64,000 nucleotides of DNA from Streptosporangiaceae bacterium (GCA_019245115.1 JAFARZ010000237.1:1-64000), one strand, 5' to 3'. Shown: positions 24,190 to 33,022, counted from the stretch's first letter. The notes: a model not told the origin generated them from the letters alone. Program-made: numbers and translations.

Positions 24190-26253
24190 TCACGCCCGTG
24201 CGACGCCGCAGTATCCCCACACCCGGCTCGCGTGGTGGCCCAGCTTGGGGGTGTCGGGGCGCCAGTGGGGGTTGAGAACGATCCCGGGATCGACCAGTTC
24301 CGCGCCGCTGAACATGTGCCGGATGGCTTCCTTGCTCCGGCCGACGAAGACGGTGCCCCGCTTCGCGTACTCCGCCGTGATCGCGTGCATCCTCTCGGGG
24401 GCGAGCTCGTCCGTGACGTGGGAGATGACCAGGAAACTTCCTGGCGCGAGCGCCGCAAGGTAGCGTGCGACGATGGCCGCCGGATCATCAGAATCCGGGA
24501 TGTTGTGCAGGCACGCGACGAACAACAGCCCCACCGGCTCGGCGAAATCCAGGGACTTCCTTGCCGCGGTAAGAACCTCTCCCACGTCTCGCAGGTCAGC
24601 CCTGACCACCGCGGTAGTCTTGTTGTCAGCCATCAGGGACTCGGCGTGCAGGAATACGACGGGATCGTTGTCGACGTAGACCACACGAGCGTCCGGATGC
24701 CCCGACTGGGCCACCTCGTGCGTGTTGGGACTGGTAGGCAGCCCGGTCCCGATGTCGAGGAATTGGCGGATTCCACTGTCGCGCAGGAACCGTACGGCAC
24801 GCACCAGGAACTCGCGGTTGGCGCGAGCGCTGTCCAGAATCTCTGGCGAGATCTTCAGGGACATTTCGGCCGCCTCTCTGTCGACGGCGAAGTTGTCCTT
24901 GCCGCCGAGGAGGTAGTCGTAGACCCTGGCCGGATGCGGGATATCCGTGCGGATGCCCAAGGCCGTCCAACGGTCCTGGCGGTCCCGCTCTTCCGGCTCG
25001 GTCATGGTGACCATTCTGCCTTCGCGGGCCCGGGCGCGGCGTACTGGCGTAGGAAGCAGGAGAATCGTTGCCGCTAGACTCGCGGCTCCGAACGCGAACA
25101 ACGCGGCGCGCGGCCCGGCAGTGGCGGCGAGAAGGCCGCCGACCGCGGCACCTATCGCCACAGTGCCCTGCGAACACAGCTTCACAGCGGCGGTCACCCG
25201 CCCCAGGCGGTCAGGCGGAGTCGCCTGCAGCCGCAAGGTGGCCGCGTGCACGTTGAATAGTGGCCCGGCCAGGCCAGCGAGCGCCATGCCTACCATCGCG
25301 ACAAGAAGCGAAAACACGGTGCTCGAGGTACTCGGGGGAGCGAAGGCTACGACGGTAATCCCGATGGCGCCCAGCACGGACGATGCCACCAGCAGTTTTC
25401 CGGCGCCAACTGCTCGGCCGACTGGCCTGGCGAGGATCGCTCCGCTGAGGAATCCCACGCCATAGGAGCCGACGGCGAGGCCAACCGCGTAGGTCGGCAG
25501 CGTCAGTATATGTACGAAGAACAGCAGGGCAGCGGTCAGTACGCCCTGGATCATGAAGTTGTTGACGCCGAGATAAGCCGTCAGATAGCGGAGCAGCGGG
25601 GTGCCCACCACGAACCGGGCGCCATCGAGGATATGCGGCCCATCACCCGATTCTTGCCTGGCGGGCGAATCTACGACGCCGCGCATCGTCAGGAAGGTCA
25701 GCCCGCTGTAGAGGTACGAACAGGCATCCGCGAGGACCGCGTTGACCACACCGAACGCGCTGACCAGAACGCCTCCGAGGCTCGGACCCAGTGACGCTGC
25801 ACCACCGCGCGCTGATTCAAGTGCGCTATTGGCATCGACCAGCTTGTCATCACCGACGAGCGCGGGGAGCAACGAGAACTGAGCGACGTCATAGGTCACG
25901 GTGAAGCAACCCACTCCGGCCATAACCGTGATCAGGACTGGCATAGAGAGGAGATGTGATCCATAAAGCACCGGGAGAGCGCCGATGAGTACGAAACGAG
26001 AAATGTCCGCCGTCGTGAGTAGCGGGCGTCGTGGTACCCGGTCGGCAATGACCCCCACAGGAATGCTCAACAGCAGGTAGGGCAGCATTTCGGCCATACG
26101 CAGCAGGCCAACGGAGCCATCGTTGGCATGCAGTTTCGACATCGCTAGCAAGGGGATCGCCACCAGCGAGACGCTCGTGCCCGCGCCCGACACGGTCGTT
26201 GCGAGCCAGTAGCGCGCAAACCTGGGATTACGGATAAGCGTTGAGTGCGGCAA
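24190..26253 (-). CDS. MFS transporter fused to DUF574-type SAM methyltransferase
   Basis: Encodes 687 residues without interruption. Residues 1-410 form a 12-helix major facilitator of the enterobactin/macrolide exporter type, with the loop IADRVPRRPLLT after helix 2. Residues 425-687 are a DUF574 methyltransferase: RTDIPHPARVYDYLLGGKDN, FLDIGTGLPTSPNTHEVAQ and VYVDNDPVV, then VWGYCGVARA at the end. DUF574 enzymes are numerous in actinomycetes and mostly uncharacterised. An internal ATG at the junction (MVTMTEPEERDRQ) could also give a free methyltransferase. The fusion suggests that methylation and export act on one compound; this is inferred. Confidence 0.85.
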   Translation of the reverse strand: MPHSTLIRNPRFARYWLATTVSGAGTSVSLVAIPLLAMSKLHANDGSVGLLRMAEMLPYLLLSIPVGVIADRVPRRPLLTTADISRFVLIGALPVLYGSHLLSMPVLITVMAGVGCFTVTYDVAQFSLLPALVGDDKLVDANSALESARGGAASLGPSLGGVLVSAFGVVNAVLADACSYLYSGLTFLTMRGVVDSPARQESGDGPHILDGARFVVGTPLLRYLTAYLGVNNFMIQGVLTAALLFFVHILTLPTYAVGLAVGSYGVGFLSGAILARPVGRAVGAGKLLVASSVLGAIGITVVAFAPPSTSSTVFSLLVAMVGMALAGLAGPLFNVHAATLRLQATPPDRLGRVTAAVKLCSQGTVAIGAAVGGLLAATAGPRAALFAFGAASLAATILLLPTPVRRARAREGRMVTMTEPEERDRQDRWTALGIRTDIPHPARVYDYLLGGKDNFAVDREAAEMSLKISPEILDSARANREFLVRAVRFLRDSGIRQFLDIGTGLPTSPNTHEVAQSGHPDARVVYVDNDPVVFLHAESLMADNKTTAVVRADLRDVGEVLTAARKSLDFAEPVGLLFVACLHNIPDSDDPAAIVARYLAALAPGSFLVISHVTDELAPERMHAITAEYAKRGTVFVGRSKEAIRHMFSGAELVDPGIVLNPHWRPDTPKLGHHASRVWGYCGVARA

Positions 26254-26273
26254 AGGCTCCCAATCCGCGGCTC

Positions 26274-26747
26274 TTAGTGACGAGACCTTGTATGCGACAG
26301 CTTGATGGGCTGCTCGGCGACCTTGCGCAGCGCCGTGGCGACCGTATCGAGTTCCATGTCGGTCAGCGCGGCGGCGAAGTGCTTCTCGATGCTGTCCAGA
26401 TAACGCGGTGCGGCGGCGCGGTAGCGGGCCAAGCCATCCGGGGTCATGACCGCGAACGCAGATCGGCCGTCGTCCGGGTTACCTTCCCGGCGCACCAGCC
26501 CGGCCGTCTCAAGTTCGCTGACAATCCGGCTTACCCGGGTCCGGCTGAGCACCGCCCGTTCGCCCAGCTCGCTCATCGTGAGCCGCTTGTCCTTCGCGGC
26601 GGCGAGCTCGAGCAGAATGTCGTACCAGCTGAGCGGCAGGCCGGTGGCTTGCTGCAAACTCCGGTCAAGCCGCGGGACCAGCGTCGCATGCGCCTCCAGC
26701 AGCGCCGCCCAGGCGCTCGCCGCCCGCCGTGACCTGTCATCGCTCAC
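26274..26747 (-). CDS. MarR-family transcriptional regulator
   Basis: Encodes 157 residues from GTG 26747; longer frames run through the divergent promoter and are unlikely. The MarR winged helix spans about 45-110: LSWYDILLELAAAKDKRLTM, ERAVLSRTRVSRIVSELETA and the wing RREGNPDDGRSAFAV. Flanking helices provide dimerisation. It is divergent from an FMN azoreductase gene, with paired palindromic sites between them, so it very probably represses that gene and itself. MarR proteins of this class are released by phenolic or quinone-like ligands, which are azoreductase substrates. Confidence 0.9.
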   Translation of the reverse strand: MSDDRSRRAASAWAALLEAHATLVPRLDRSLQQATGLPLSWYDILLELAAAKDKRLTMSELGERAVLSRTRVSRIVSELETAGLVRREGNPDDGRSAFAVMTPDGLARYRAAAPRYLDSIEKHFAAALTDMELDTVATALRKVAEQPIKLSHTRSRH

Positions 26748-26764
26748 ATCAACGAGACTACCAA

Positions 26765-26810
26765 TTTGCGTGCGGACGCACACACTTGATAATGTACGTG
26801 CGCACGCACA
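26765..26810 (+). promoter_or_regulatory. MarR operators and azoreductase promoter
   Basis: Two near-identical 16-base sites, TGCGTGCGGACGCACA (26767-26782) and TACGTGCGCACGCACA (26795-26810), contain GTGCG/CGCAC inverted halves. Between and over them lies a promoter for the plus strand: TTGCGT, 16 bases, then GATAAT. One site covers the -35 region and the other lies just after the -10. Occupation of both by the adjacent MarR protein would block transcription. Confidence 0.72.
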
Positions 26811-26829
26811 CATATTAGGAGCGCGAATC

Positions 26830-27456
26830 ATGCCTGCCCTGCTGCACATATCGGCTTCCCCTCGCGGAGCCGACTCGGAATCCATCGCCATCGCCACCAC
26901 GTTCCTGGACGCGCTACGCCTCGAGCGACCCGATGTAACCATCGGAACGTTCGACCTGTGGGATAGCAGCCTTCCCCAGTTCGGGGCCGCCGCGGCCGCG
27001 GCGAAGATGACAGTGTTCGCCGGCGGGGTACCGGCCGGTGAGCAGGCCGTCGCGTGGCGAGCGGTCGAGCGCACATTCCGCCGGGTTGCCGAAGCGGACC
27101 ACTATCTGTTCAGCGTTCCGATGTGGAACCACGGCATCCCATATGTCCTGAAGCAATTCATCGACGTCATCAGCCAGCCAGGTATGGCCTTCACATTTGA
27201 CCCGGACCATGGCTACACAGGGCTACTGACCGGAAAGCGGGCTACCGTGATCTACACCAGCGCCGTCTACGGCCCTGGGCGTTCCGCATCGTTCGGCGTC
27301 GACTTCCAGGCGCCGTACTTCAACGACTGGCTTGCGTGGGCCGGCATCAAGGACGTCACCGAAATCCACTTCCGCCCGGATCTCGCTACCCCGAACGCCG
27401 CTACGGAACGGCGGGCAGCGCATGCCGTCGCGCGCCAAGCCGCGACGAGGATCTGA
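26830..27456 (+). CDS. azoR: FMN-dependent NADH-azoreductase / quinone reductase
   Basis: Encodes 208 residues with the flavodoxin-like fold of AzoR. The FMN phosphate loop is LLHISASPRGADSES; FSVPMWNHGIPYVLKQFID contains the conserved PMxN motif; RATVIYTSAVYG and FQAPYFNDWLAWAGI follow. These cytosolic enzymes reduce quinones and azo compounds by two electrons using NADH and protect against thiol stress. An AGGAG site precedes the ATG. It is divergently paired with a MarR regulator. The annotation as azoreductase rather than a more general quinone reductase rests on overall similarity. Confidence 0.9.
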   Translation: MPALLHISASPRGADSESIAIATTFLDALRLERPDVTIGTFDLWDSSLPQFGAAAAAAKMTVFAGGVPAGEQAVAWRAVERTFRRVAEADHYLFSVPMWNHGIPYVLKQFIDVISQPGMAFTFDPDHGYTGLLTGKRATVIYTSAVYGPGRSASFGVDFQAPYFNDWLAWAGIKDVTEIHFRPDLATPNAATERRAAHAVARQAATRI

Positions 27457-27493
27457 ACAGCGGCACGTCTGGCTGTCACGAATAAGTGAGTAT

Positions 27494-27537
27494 GTCCCCC
27501 AAACAGGGGACTCAATGGGGACACGCGGTTGAACCGC
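27494..27537. promoter_or_regulatory. Tandem small inverted repeats before LuxR-type gene
   Basis: GTCCCC (27494-27499) pairs with GGGGAC (27506-27511), and GCGGTT (27525-27530) pairs with AACCGC (27532-27537). A further GGGGACA copy occurs at 27517. They lie between the azoreductase stop and the regulator start at 27616. Termination of the first gene or regulator binding are both possible. Confidence 0.35.
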
Positions 27538-27615
27538 AGGGCCCGTCAGATCCGTGTTACCGGGTGGGAGGGTCCGGTGACGGCCAAAGGCACCGGACCT
27601 CGGAGCGGAGGCGAC

Positions 27616-28248
27616 GTGATTGATTTCGCGGCGATCGAAGATAACCGCTTGCTGGTAGACGGGCTACGCGCGTGGGCTGGGACTCTCCCGGACATGCGGC
27701 TTGCCCGCGTAGCAGCCAGTGTTGATGAACTGCTAGAAAGCGGAGGTGGTAGCCCCGACGTAGTCTTGCTCAATCCGTTGCTACGGGCCGAACCGGACCC
27801 CGCGATCAACGTCCGGAGGTTGATCGATGCCGGTAACCGGGTCCTGGTGATTGACGGGTCGCCGGAGTCGAGCATGGTCGCACGGAGCCTGGCCGCTGGC
27901 GCGCACGGTTACCTGACTCGCGATCACGACACGGCGGCGCTGGCCGCCACTATGCGGTCCATCGTGGCTGGCGGGAACGCCTGGTCACCGGGCCCCACCA
28001 GAGCACCTGGACGGCGCGGTCCGGGGCGGCCGCCGTTGTCCGAGCGTGAGCACCGCGTCCTCATGGCCTACGTGTCGGGCCTTACCCTGGACTCGGCCGC
28101 ACGGAGCCTCGGCATCAGCCCGGAGACGGCGCGGACCTATCTCAAACGGGTCAAGGCGAAGTACCGGAGGGCTGGTCACGCCGTCTACACCAAGCTGGAC
28201 CTGGCTCAGCAGGTCCGCGCCGATTGCAGCAGAGGCACCTGTCCATAA
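27616..28248 (+). CDS. Atypical LuxR-type response regulator
   Basis: Encodes 210 residues from GTG 27616, chosen for its GGAGG at 5 bases. The N-terminal receiver-like domain (1-120) has DNRLLVDGL and VLVIDGSPESS, but the phosphorylation site is changed: DVVLLNP has Asn53 where Asp is expected. A Gly/Pro-rich linker leads to a helix-turn-helix (about 148-205, LSEREHRVLMAYVSGLTLDS and ISPETARTYLKRVKAKY). No histidine kinase is nearby. It is probably an orphan, phosphorylation-independent regulator, controlled by ligand or protein binding. Confidence 0.82.
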   Translation: MIDFAAIEDNRLLVDGLRAWAGTLPDMRLARVAASVDELLESGGGSPDVVLLNPLLRAEPDPAINVRRLIDAGNRVLVIDGSPESSMVARSLAAGAHGYLTRDHDTAALAATMRSIVAGGNAWSPGPTRAPGRRGPGRPPLSEREHRVLMAYVSGLTLDSAARSLGISPETARTYLKRVKAKYRRAGHAVYTKLDLAQQVRADCSRGTCP

Positions 28249-28339
28249 CCCGCGCCACGACCGTTCAGCTCCGCGGCTGCTGAACTCCGCTACGGCGGTT
28301 GAATTCCGCCACGGTCTGAGACCGGGACGGAGCATCCGT

Positions 28340-28831
28340 CTAGCGGGCTCCCGCTGGTACCCGTACCTTCCGCTGCTGCGCAGGCGGCGGGTCAGCGTGC
28401 AACGGACGGTCGGGCCAGCGGGGTGCGGGCACGAGTCCACCCTGCCGGGGAGAGACGATCGGGCTCGGAGCCGGCGCGCCGCGGTCGACCGAGCTGATCA
28501 ACCACAGCCGGGTGGGCCCACCGGCCCCAGCACGCCCGCGCACCCCAGCACGTCCGGGTACCCCAGCACGCCCGGGCGCGAAATCCGTCATGGCGTGCTG
28601 GCAGCGGAACTGGCAGCCCACGCATCCGCCCGCCAGCGCCCGCCGGCGGCGGATGGACCGGAACGAAGCGTAAGCCGCCGCGGCGGAAATCGCCGTCCCG
28701 GCCACCACTATCAGGATCGCGGTCAGCAGCGCCGTCACATCGAGATAGTGAGCTATTGCCCGGCCGAAGATCACTAGTACGGCGACGGCGGCGGCCATCA
28801 TTCCGATTGCCCCCCGGGCATAGCAGACCAT
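28340..28831 (-). CDS. Small membrane protein with Cys cluster and Gly-rich tail
   Basis: Encodes about 163 residues from ATG 28831, behind AGAGGGGC. Two hydrophobic helices (GMMAAAVAVLVIFGRAI and LTAILIVVAGTAISAAAAY) are followed by a basic segment and CVGCQFRCQH, a possible metal site. The rest is low-complexity (repeated GRAG units, then Pro/Arg-rich) and may be unfolded. The tail's DNA repeats GCACGCCCGGG-like units. It may be a real but unrecognised actinobacterial protein; the tail could be non-functional extension. Confidence 0.5.
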   Translation of the reverse strand: MVCYARGAIGMMAAAVAVLVIFGRAIAHYLDVTALLTAILIVVAGTAISAAAAYASFRSIRRRRALAGGCVGCQFRCQHAMTDFAPGRAGVPGRAGVRGRAGAGGPTRLWLISSVDRGAPAPSPIVSPRQGGLVPAPRWPDRPLHADPPPAQQRKVRVPAGAR

Positions 28832-28954
28832 GGTCAGCCCCTCTGGCGAAGAGTCGGCCACTCGCAACAGATCGAAACGAGCGGAAGTTGGCCGTGCGCC
28901 GTTGCACCCAACTACCTGAATGTCTCAAATGGGCCAGAAAGTCAAGGCCCGGCG

Positions 28955-30589
28955 TTAACCGGACGACTGGGACGTGAGCGCCCCTCGATCCGAGCGCCCC
29001 GGATCCGAGCCCCCCGGATCCGAGCGCAGGGTTACCAGTGAGAGCAGGCCGGCCAGCAGTGCGAGGCCCGCCGAGAGGTACAGCGCCGCGTGCAGGCCGT
29101 CGCCGAACGCCCCGTACGCCGCGTTGATCACCTCCTGGACGAGCTTGCCGTAGCTCGCGTACTGGGCGGCGGTGTTGCCGCTGATCTGGCCGGTCTCCAG
29201 CCCGTTGATGACCACGGTCTGGAACGCCCTGGGGATGCCGAGATGGTTCATCTGCGTGACCAGGCTCGACTGGAGCTGCGAGTACACAACCGATCCGAGG
29301 ACGGCCGTGCCGAGCGCCGCGCCAATGACCCGGCTGGTGTTGGCCGATGACGCCGCCATACCCGACCGCGAGGCGGGTACCGCGGACATCACCGCGGAGG
29401 TGGTCGGCACGACCGCGGTTCCGATGCCGATGCCGGCCAGCGCCAGCGCCACGACAAGGGGGCCGTAGTCCGGATCCGGCTTCAGGTACAGGTTGGCGAG
29501 CAGCAGCCCGGCCGCGAACAGCACGCAGCCGGCGGTGATGGACCAGCGCGGGCTGACGATTGTGGTCCACCGGCCGGCCAGCACCGACGCGACGATCATC
29601 AGGGCGGTCATCGGCAAGAACACCAGCGCCAGGCGGTATCCGGAGGCGTTGGCCACTTCCACCAGGTACAGCGCGGTGAAGAAGAAGATCGCGAACGTGG
29701 CAAAGTATGTGCAGAACGCCACGATGTTCCCGGTGGTGAACGCGGACACACGGAAGAACCGCAGATCCAGCAGCGGGTACGCGGGACGGCGTTCCCACCA
29801 GACGAACGCCGTCACCAGCACCGCGCTCACGCACAGCATCGTGATCACCACGGGTGCCGCGAACCCGGCGCCCTCCGCGTAGATGACCGCGTACACCAGC
29901 GTGGCGAGCGCGCCCGCGCCGAGCAGCGTGCCCGCGGTGTCCACCCGGGCCGCCGCGGGGTCCGCGCTCTCCGGCAGGATGATCGCCGCGATGATCAGTG
30001 CGGTCAGCCCGAACGCCAGGTTGAACCAGAAGATCCCGCGCCAGCTCCACGCCCCGATGATGATGCCGCCGATCAGCGGCCCTGCGGCCAGCGCGAAGCC
30101 GGACGTCGCGGCCCACCAGCCGATCGCCCGGGAGCGCACCCGCTCGTCCGGGTACAGGTGGCGGAGCATGGACAGCGTGCCGGGCTCGCTGGCCGCCGCG
30201 CCCAGGCCCATGACCGCCCGGCCGGCGATCAGCACCTGGACGTTGGGGGCGAGCGCGCACAGCACCGAACCCGCGCAGAACACCCCGGCGCCGGTCAGCA
30301 TGACCTTCTTCCGGCCGAGTTCGTCGCCGATCATCCCGCAGGCCAGCATGATGCTGGCGAATGTCAGGGTGTACGCGGCCACCACCCACTGCAGCTCACC
30401 GACGTTCGCGCGCAAGGTGGTCTGCACGTTCCCGAGCGCGACGCTGACGATCGTGCTGTCCAGGAACGTCAGGAACAGCAGCGTGCACAGCACGCCGAGC
30501 GCAAGGTTCGAGAACGCCACGCCCGAATCCGAGAGCGTGCTCGAACCGGACAGCGCCTCCGGGCGTCTGACCGCGCGCAACCTGAGCAT
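28955..30589 (-). CDS. DHA2-family MFS drug exporter
   Basis: Encodes 544 residues with 14 predicted helices. The first helix carries FLDSTIVSVALGNVQTTL, the DHA2 motif D1, and GDELGRKKVMLTGAG after helix 2 is MFS motif A. The EmrB/QacA type uses proton motive force to export drugs or metabolites. Its ATG follows directly after the TAG of the lipoprotein gene, so the two form an operon. The C-terminal 30 residues are polar and low-complexity (SDPGGSDPGRSDRGA). Confidence 0.9.
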   Translation of the reverse strand: MLRLRAVRRPEALSGSSTLSDSGVAFSNLALGVLCTLLFLTFLDSTIVSVALGNVQTTLRANVGELQWVVAAYTLTFASIMLACGMIGDELGRKKVMLTGAGVFCAGSVLCALAPNVQVLIAGRAVMGLGAAASEPGTLSMLRHLYPDERVRSRAIGWWAATSGFALAAGPLIGGIIIGAWSWRGIFWFNLAFGLTALIIAAIILPESADPAAARVDTAGTLLGAGALATLVYAVIYAEGAGFAAPVVITMLCVSAVLVTAFVWWERRPAYPLLDLRFFRVSAFTTGNIVAFCTYFATFAIFFFTALYLVEVANASGYRLALVFLPMTALMIVASVLAGRWTTIVSPRWSITAGCVLFAAGLLLANLYLKPDPDYGPLVVALALAGIGIGTAVVPTTSAVMSAVPASRSGMAASSANTSRVIGAALGTAVLGSVVYSQLQSSLVTQMNHLGIPRAFQTVVINGLETGQISGNTAAQYASYGKLVQEVINAAYGAFGDGLHAALYLSAGLALLAGLLSLVTLRSDPGGSDPGRSDRGALTSQSSG

Positions 30590-31171
30590 CTATCCGGCCG
30601 ACTTGCACAGTGCCGGCGCCTGGCCGCCGTTCTCCAGCGTGAGCAGCTGGCAGAAGGTCACGTCCGCGACCTTCCAGATGCTGTCCTCGTATACCGAGGT
30701 CCCGGTCTGGCCGTTCAGGGAGGCGCCGCTGATGCCGACGTTGTACTTGACCGTCGCCTTGGTCCCGGAAATGGTGACGCTGGTCACCGTCGCGCTGGCG
30801 GAATTCGACAGGCTCGAGCCGGCCTGGTTGCTGATGACGGTGGCGAACGTCTGCCCGTTCTGGAGCAGCGCGATCTTCTGGGCGGCTGACGTCTTGCCGC
30901 TGAAGAACGCCGCCCAGTTGGCCTTGATGGCCGCCTCCGCTCCGCTGCCCGAGGCGGGCTCGGCAGCCATCGAGGAAGCTGACGACGACGAAGGAGCCGA
31001 GGCCGGCGAAGAGGCCGAGGAAGATGACGGGGCTGCTGCTGATGAGGTGGAGCCTGAACCTGTCGTGCCGCTACTGGAGCTGCTGCAGGCGGCAACTCCC
31101 AAGGCGGCGGCGAGCGCCAGGCCGAGCGCCGGAGCGGCCAGGGTCCGGCGAGCCAGGAATCGGGATCGCAT
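30590..31171 (-). CDS. Secreted lipoprotein
   Basis: Encodes 193 residues. The signal sequence ends in the lipobox LGVAAC (Cys about 29), so the protein is lipid-anchored outside the membrane. A long Ser/Ala/Pro linker (about 30-75) leads to a globular domain (about 78-193) with AAIKANWAAFFSGKTSAAQK and YEDSIWKVADVTFCQLLTL. This resembles the low-molecular-weight antigen MTB12 fold of mycobacterial lipoproteins (inferred). It is transcribed just ahead of the DHA2 exporter and could be a periplasmic partner. Confidence 0.82.
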   Translation of the reverse strand: MRSRFLARRTLAAPALGLALAAALGVAACSSSSSGTTGSGSTSSAAAPSSSSASSPASAPSSSSASSMAAEPASGSGAEAAIKANWAAFFSGKTSAAQKIALLQNGQTFATVISNQAGSSLSNSASATVTSVTISGTKATVKYNVGISGASLNGQTGTSVYEDSIWKVADVTFCQLLTLENGGQAPALCKSAG

Positions 31172-31318
31172 GCTGCGCCCCCTTAGTCTGGGCTCCCCTA
31201 TCTGGAGCCAATCTTAAAATTAGCTGAGCTGATTCTGCCCCGGATGCTTCCCTAGCTGCCGGTTTCTACCCATTGCTGTCCGACACGCGTGTCAGGGTTG
31301 TGTACTGGCCAGTAGCTT

Positions 31319-31570
31319 CTACCAGCGGAAGTGCACGAACAGCCGGCCGAAGTTCTTCGAATCCTTTTCCACCCGGTGATACTTGGCCTTGATGTCTTTG
31401 CGCTCGAGGAAGCGCAGCACGTGTTTCTTCAGCTGACCGGACCCCTTTCCGGGGATGATCTCTACCAGCGGCGCCTTCTTCGCCACCGCCTCGTCAATGA
31501 TCGCCTGCAGCGCCCGGTCGATGTCCTGGCCGCGGTTATAGATGTCGTGCAGGTCCAGCTTCAGCTTCAC
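31319..31570 (-). CDS. Small Smr-domain protein
   Basis: Encodes 83 residues, a complete Smr domain alone. It starts MKLKLDLHDI (the LDLHG-like motif, with D for G), continues ALQAIIDEAVAKKAPLVEII, and has PGKGSGQLKKHVLRFL, the GxGxG-like loop, and a basic end. Smr domains bind or nick branched DNA and some act as ribosome-linked RNA nucleases. It overlaps the end of the gluconate kinase gene by 35 bases on the same strand. Confidence 0.88.
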   Translation of the reverse strand: MKLKLDLHDIYNRGQDIDRALQAIIDEAVAKKAPLVEIIPGKGSGQLKKHVLRFLERKDIKAKYHRVEKDSKNFGRLFVHFRW

Positions 31571-32057
31571 CGATCCAGCTTACGATCTGATCAACGACGG
31601 CCGCCGGACCGTCTGCGGGGGTCACAACGATGGCCCGCTCATCCGGACCCGGCGGCTCCGCCGTGGCGAGCTGGCTGTCGAGCAGTTCCTGCGGGAAGAA
31701 GTGACCATGTCGCGTGGCCAGCCGTTTCCGCAGCGTCTCGCGGTCGACGGACAGGAAGACCACCCACACGCTGGGCCGGCCCTGAACCAGCACGTCCCGG
31801 TAGGCCCGCTTCAGCGCCGAGCAGGTGACCACCGCCGGCTCACCGGCCGCGATACGCTCGTCGATCCAGGCCGCGATGGCCCGCAGCCAAGGCCAGCGAT
31901 CCTCGTCGGTGAGCGGGATCCCGGCGTGCATCTTCGCCACGTTCGCGGCCGGATGAAAGTCGTCGGCATCGGCGAAGGTCCAGTTCAGGCGGCCGGCCAG
32001 CATGGCGCCCACCGTCGTCTTACCGCTCCCCGACACCCCCGCGACGATCACGACCAT
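31536..32057 (-). CDS. gntK: Gluconate kinase
   Basis: Encodes 173 residues of the GntK family. The P-loop is VSGSGKTTVGAML, followed by FADADDFHPAANVAKM, GIPLTDEDRWPWL and TCSALKRAYRDVL, all diagnostic of gluconokinases. It phosphorylates D-gluconate to 6-phosphogluconate with ATP, feeding the pentose phosphate pathway. It overlaps the GH25 gene at its start (38 bases) and the Smr gene at its end. No gluconate permease is nearby. Confidence 0.92.
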   Translation of the reverse strand: MVVIVAGVSGSGKTTVGAMLAGRLNWTFADADDFHPAANVAKMHAGIPLTDEDRWPWLRAIAAWIDERIAAGEPAVVTCSALKRAYRDVLVQGRPSVWVVFLSVDRETLRKRLATRHGHFFPQELLDSQLATAEPPGPDERAIVVTPADGPAAVVDQIVSWIGEAEAGPARHL

Positions 32058-32973
32058 GACCCGGTAACGATACCTCGTAGCCGACTACGACCTCCCCGGC
32101 GTCTTGCCGCTTGACCGAGATGACGCCGGTGTCGGCCGGGTTAGGGAAGTGGATGACCGTCTGCCCCTTGCTGGAGTCCACGGTCACGTCGTTGGTTATG
32201 TGCCAGTTTGTGTCGAACACCGCGACCCGCAGCGCCGCCGGCGGCAGGCCCTGGATGCCGTTGTCGCAGCCGAACGCGATGTTCGTGCCGCTGCCGAACG
32301 GCACCGTTATCACCGTGACAGCGTTCGCCCCGTTGTTGAGCTGGCCTGATTGCACTTCAGCCTCCGGCTGGTAGGACGCGATCCAACTGTTCAATTGCGC
32401 GGCTGACCCGTTGAACACGTCGTTGTCGTAGCTGCTCGTGCTGCCGGACTGCCAGAACTTCCAGGCTGTCCACGGTGGCGGCGCCCCGGGCGTGGCCGTC
32501 TGGAAGATCGCCAGCCACAGCGGGTACCCGCCCAGCCCCGCGCAGTTTCCCGAGACGATGAAGTCCCAGTAGGAGTAGACACCGCACGGGTTGTGCGGCC
32601 GCAGCGCGGTCAGCGTGGACATGAAATCCCTGGCGCAGGCGGCCACCGACGCCGCCGACGCGCCCGCGGTCTCGTTGTCCAGCCACAGCATGTCGGTGTT
32701 CAGCAGTCCGGCCGCGCTGACCGTCTGGACGAAGTACCGGGCCTGCGCCGCGCCGTCCAGTCTCGGGTCGAGGAAGTGGTAAGCGCCGCGGGCCAGCCCC
32801 TTCGCCTTGATCCGTGGCCAGTTCCAGGACAGGAAGGGGTCCGGCGAGTTGGTGCCGGGCGCGCCGAGTCCCTGGCTGGCCCGGCAGATACCGAACGACA
32901 GCCCCGAGGTAGCGGCCCAGTCGAAGTCCCCGGCATAATTCGAGACATCGATTCCGCGCGCAAGATCTGCCAT
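32020..32973 (-). CDS. GH25-like muramidase domain protein
   Basis: Encodes 317 residues. Residues 1-210 match the GH25/lysozyme-like barrel: GIDVSNYAGDFDW (D9), FGICRASQGLG, AYHFLDP, MLWLDNETAG (E101 as acid) and a WKFWQSGS segment. GH25 enzymes cut peptidoglycan between MurNAc and GlcNAc. The C-terminal domain (about 215-300) is beta-rich and unrecognised. There is no signal peptide, so export or use as a cytosolic or phage-derived lysin is uncertain. It heads an overlapping set with gntK and the Smr gene. Confidence 0.78.
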   Translation of the reverse strand: MADLARGIDVSNYAGDFDWAATSGLSFGICRASQGLGAPGTNSPDPFLSWNWPRIKAKGLARGAYHFLDPRLDGAAQARYFVQTVSAAGLLNTDMLWLDNETAGASAASVAACARDFMSTLTALRPHNPCGVYSYWDFIVSGNCAGLGGYPLWLAIFQTATPGAPPPWTAWKFWQSGSTSSYDNDVFNGSAAQLNSWIASYQPEAEVQSGQLNNGANAVTVITVPFGSGTNIAFGCDNGIQGLPPAALRVAVFDTNWHITNDVTVDSSKGQTVIHFPNPADTGVISVKRQDAGEVVVGYEVSLPGHGRDRRGGVGER

Positions 32974-33022
32974 CCGCGTTCCCCTTCCGGGGAGTGATCG
33001 TAGCTAAGGAGGCGAAGCCGCG

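Noticed and set aside
26446-27456. Extended 336-codon frame starting upstream of the azoreductase
   Set aside because: The extension is antisense to marR and crosses the promoter; the ATG at 26830 has AGGAG.
28392-30389. 665-codon minus-strand frame overlapping the DHA2 exporter
   Set aside because: Same strand, other frame of a strongly supported 14-helix transporter; composition is Arg/Gly-rich with no domain.
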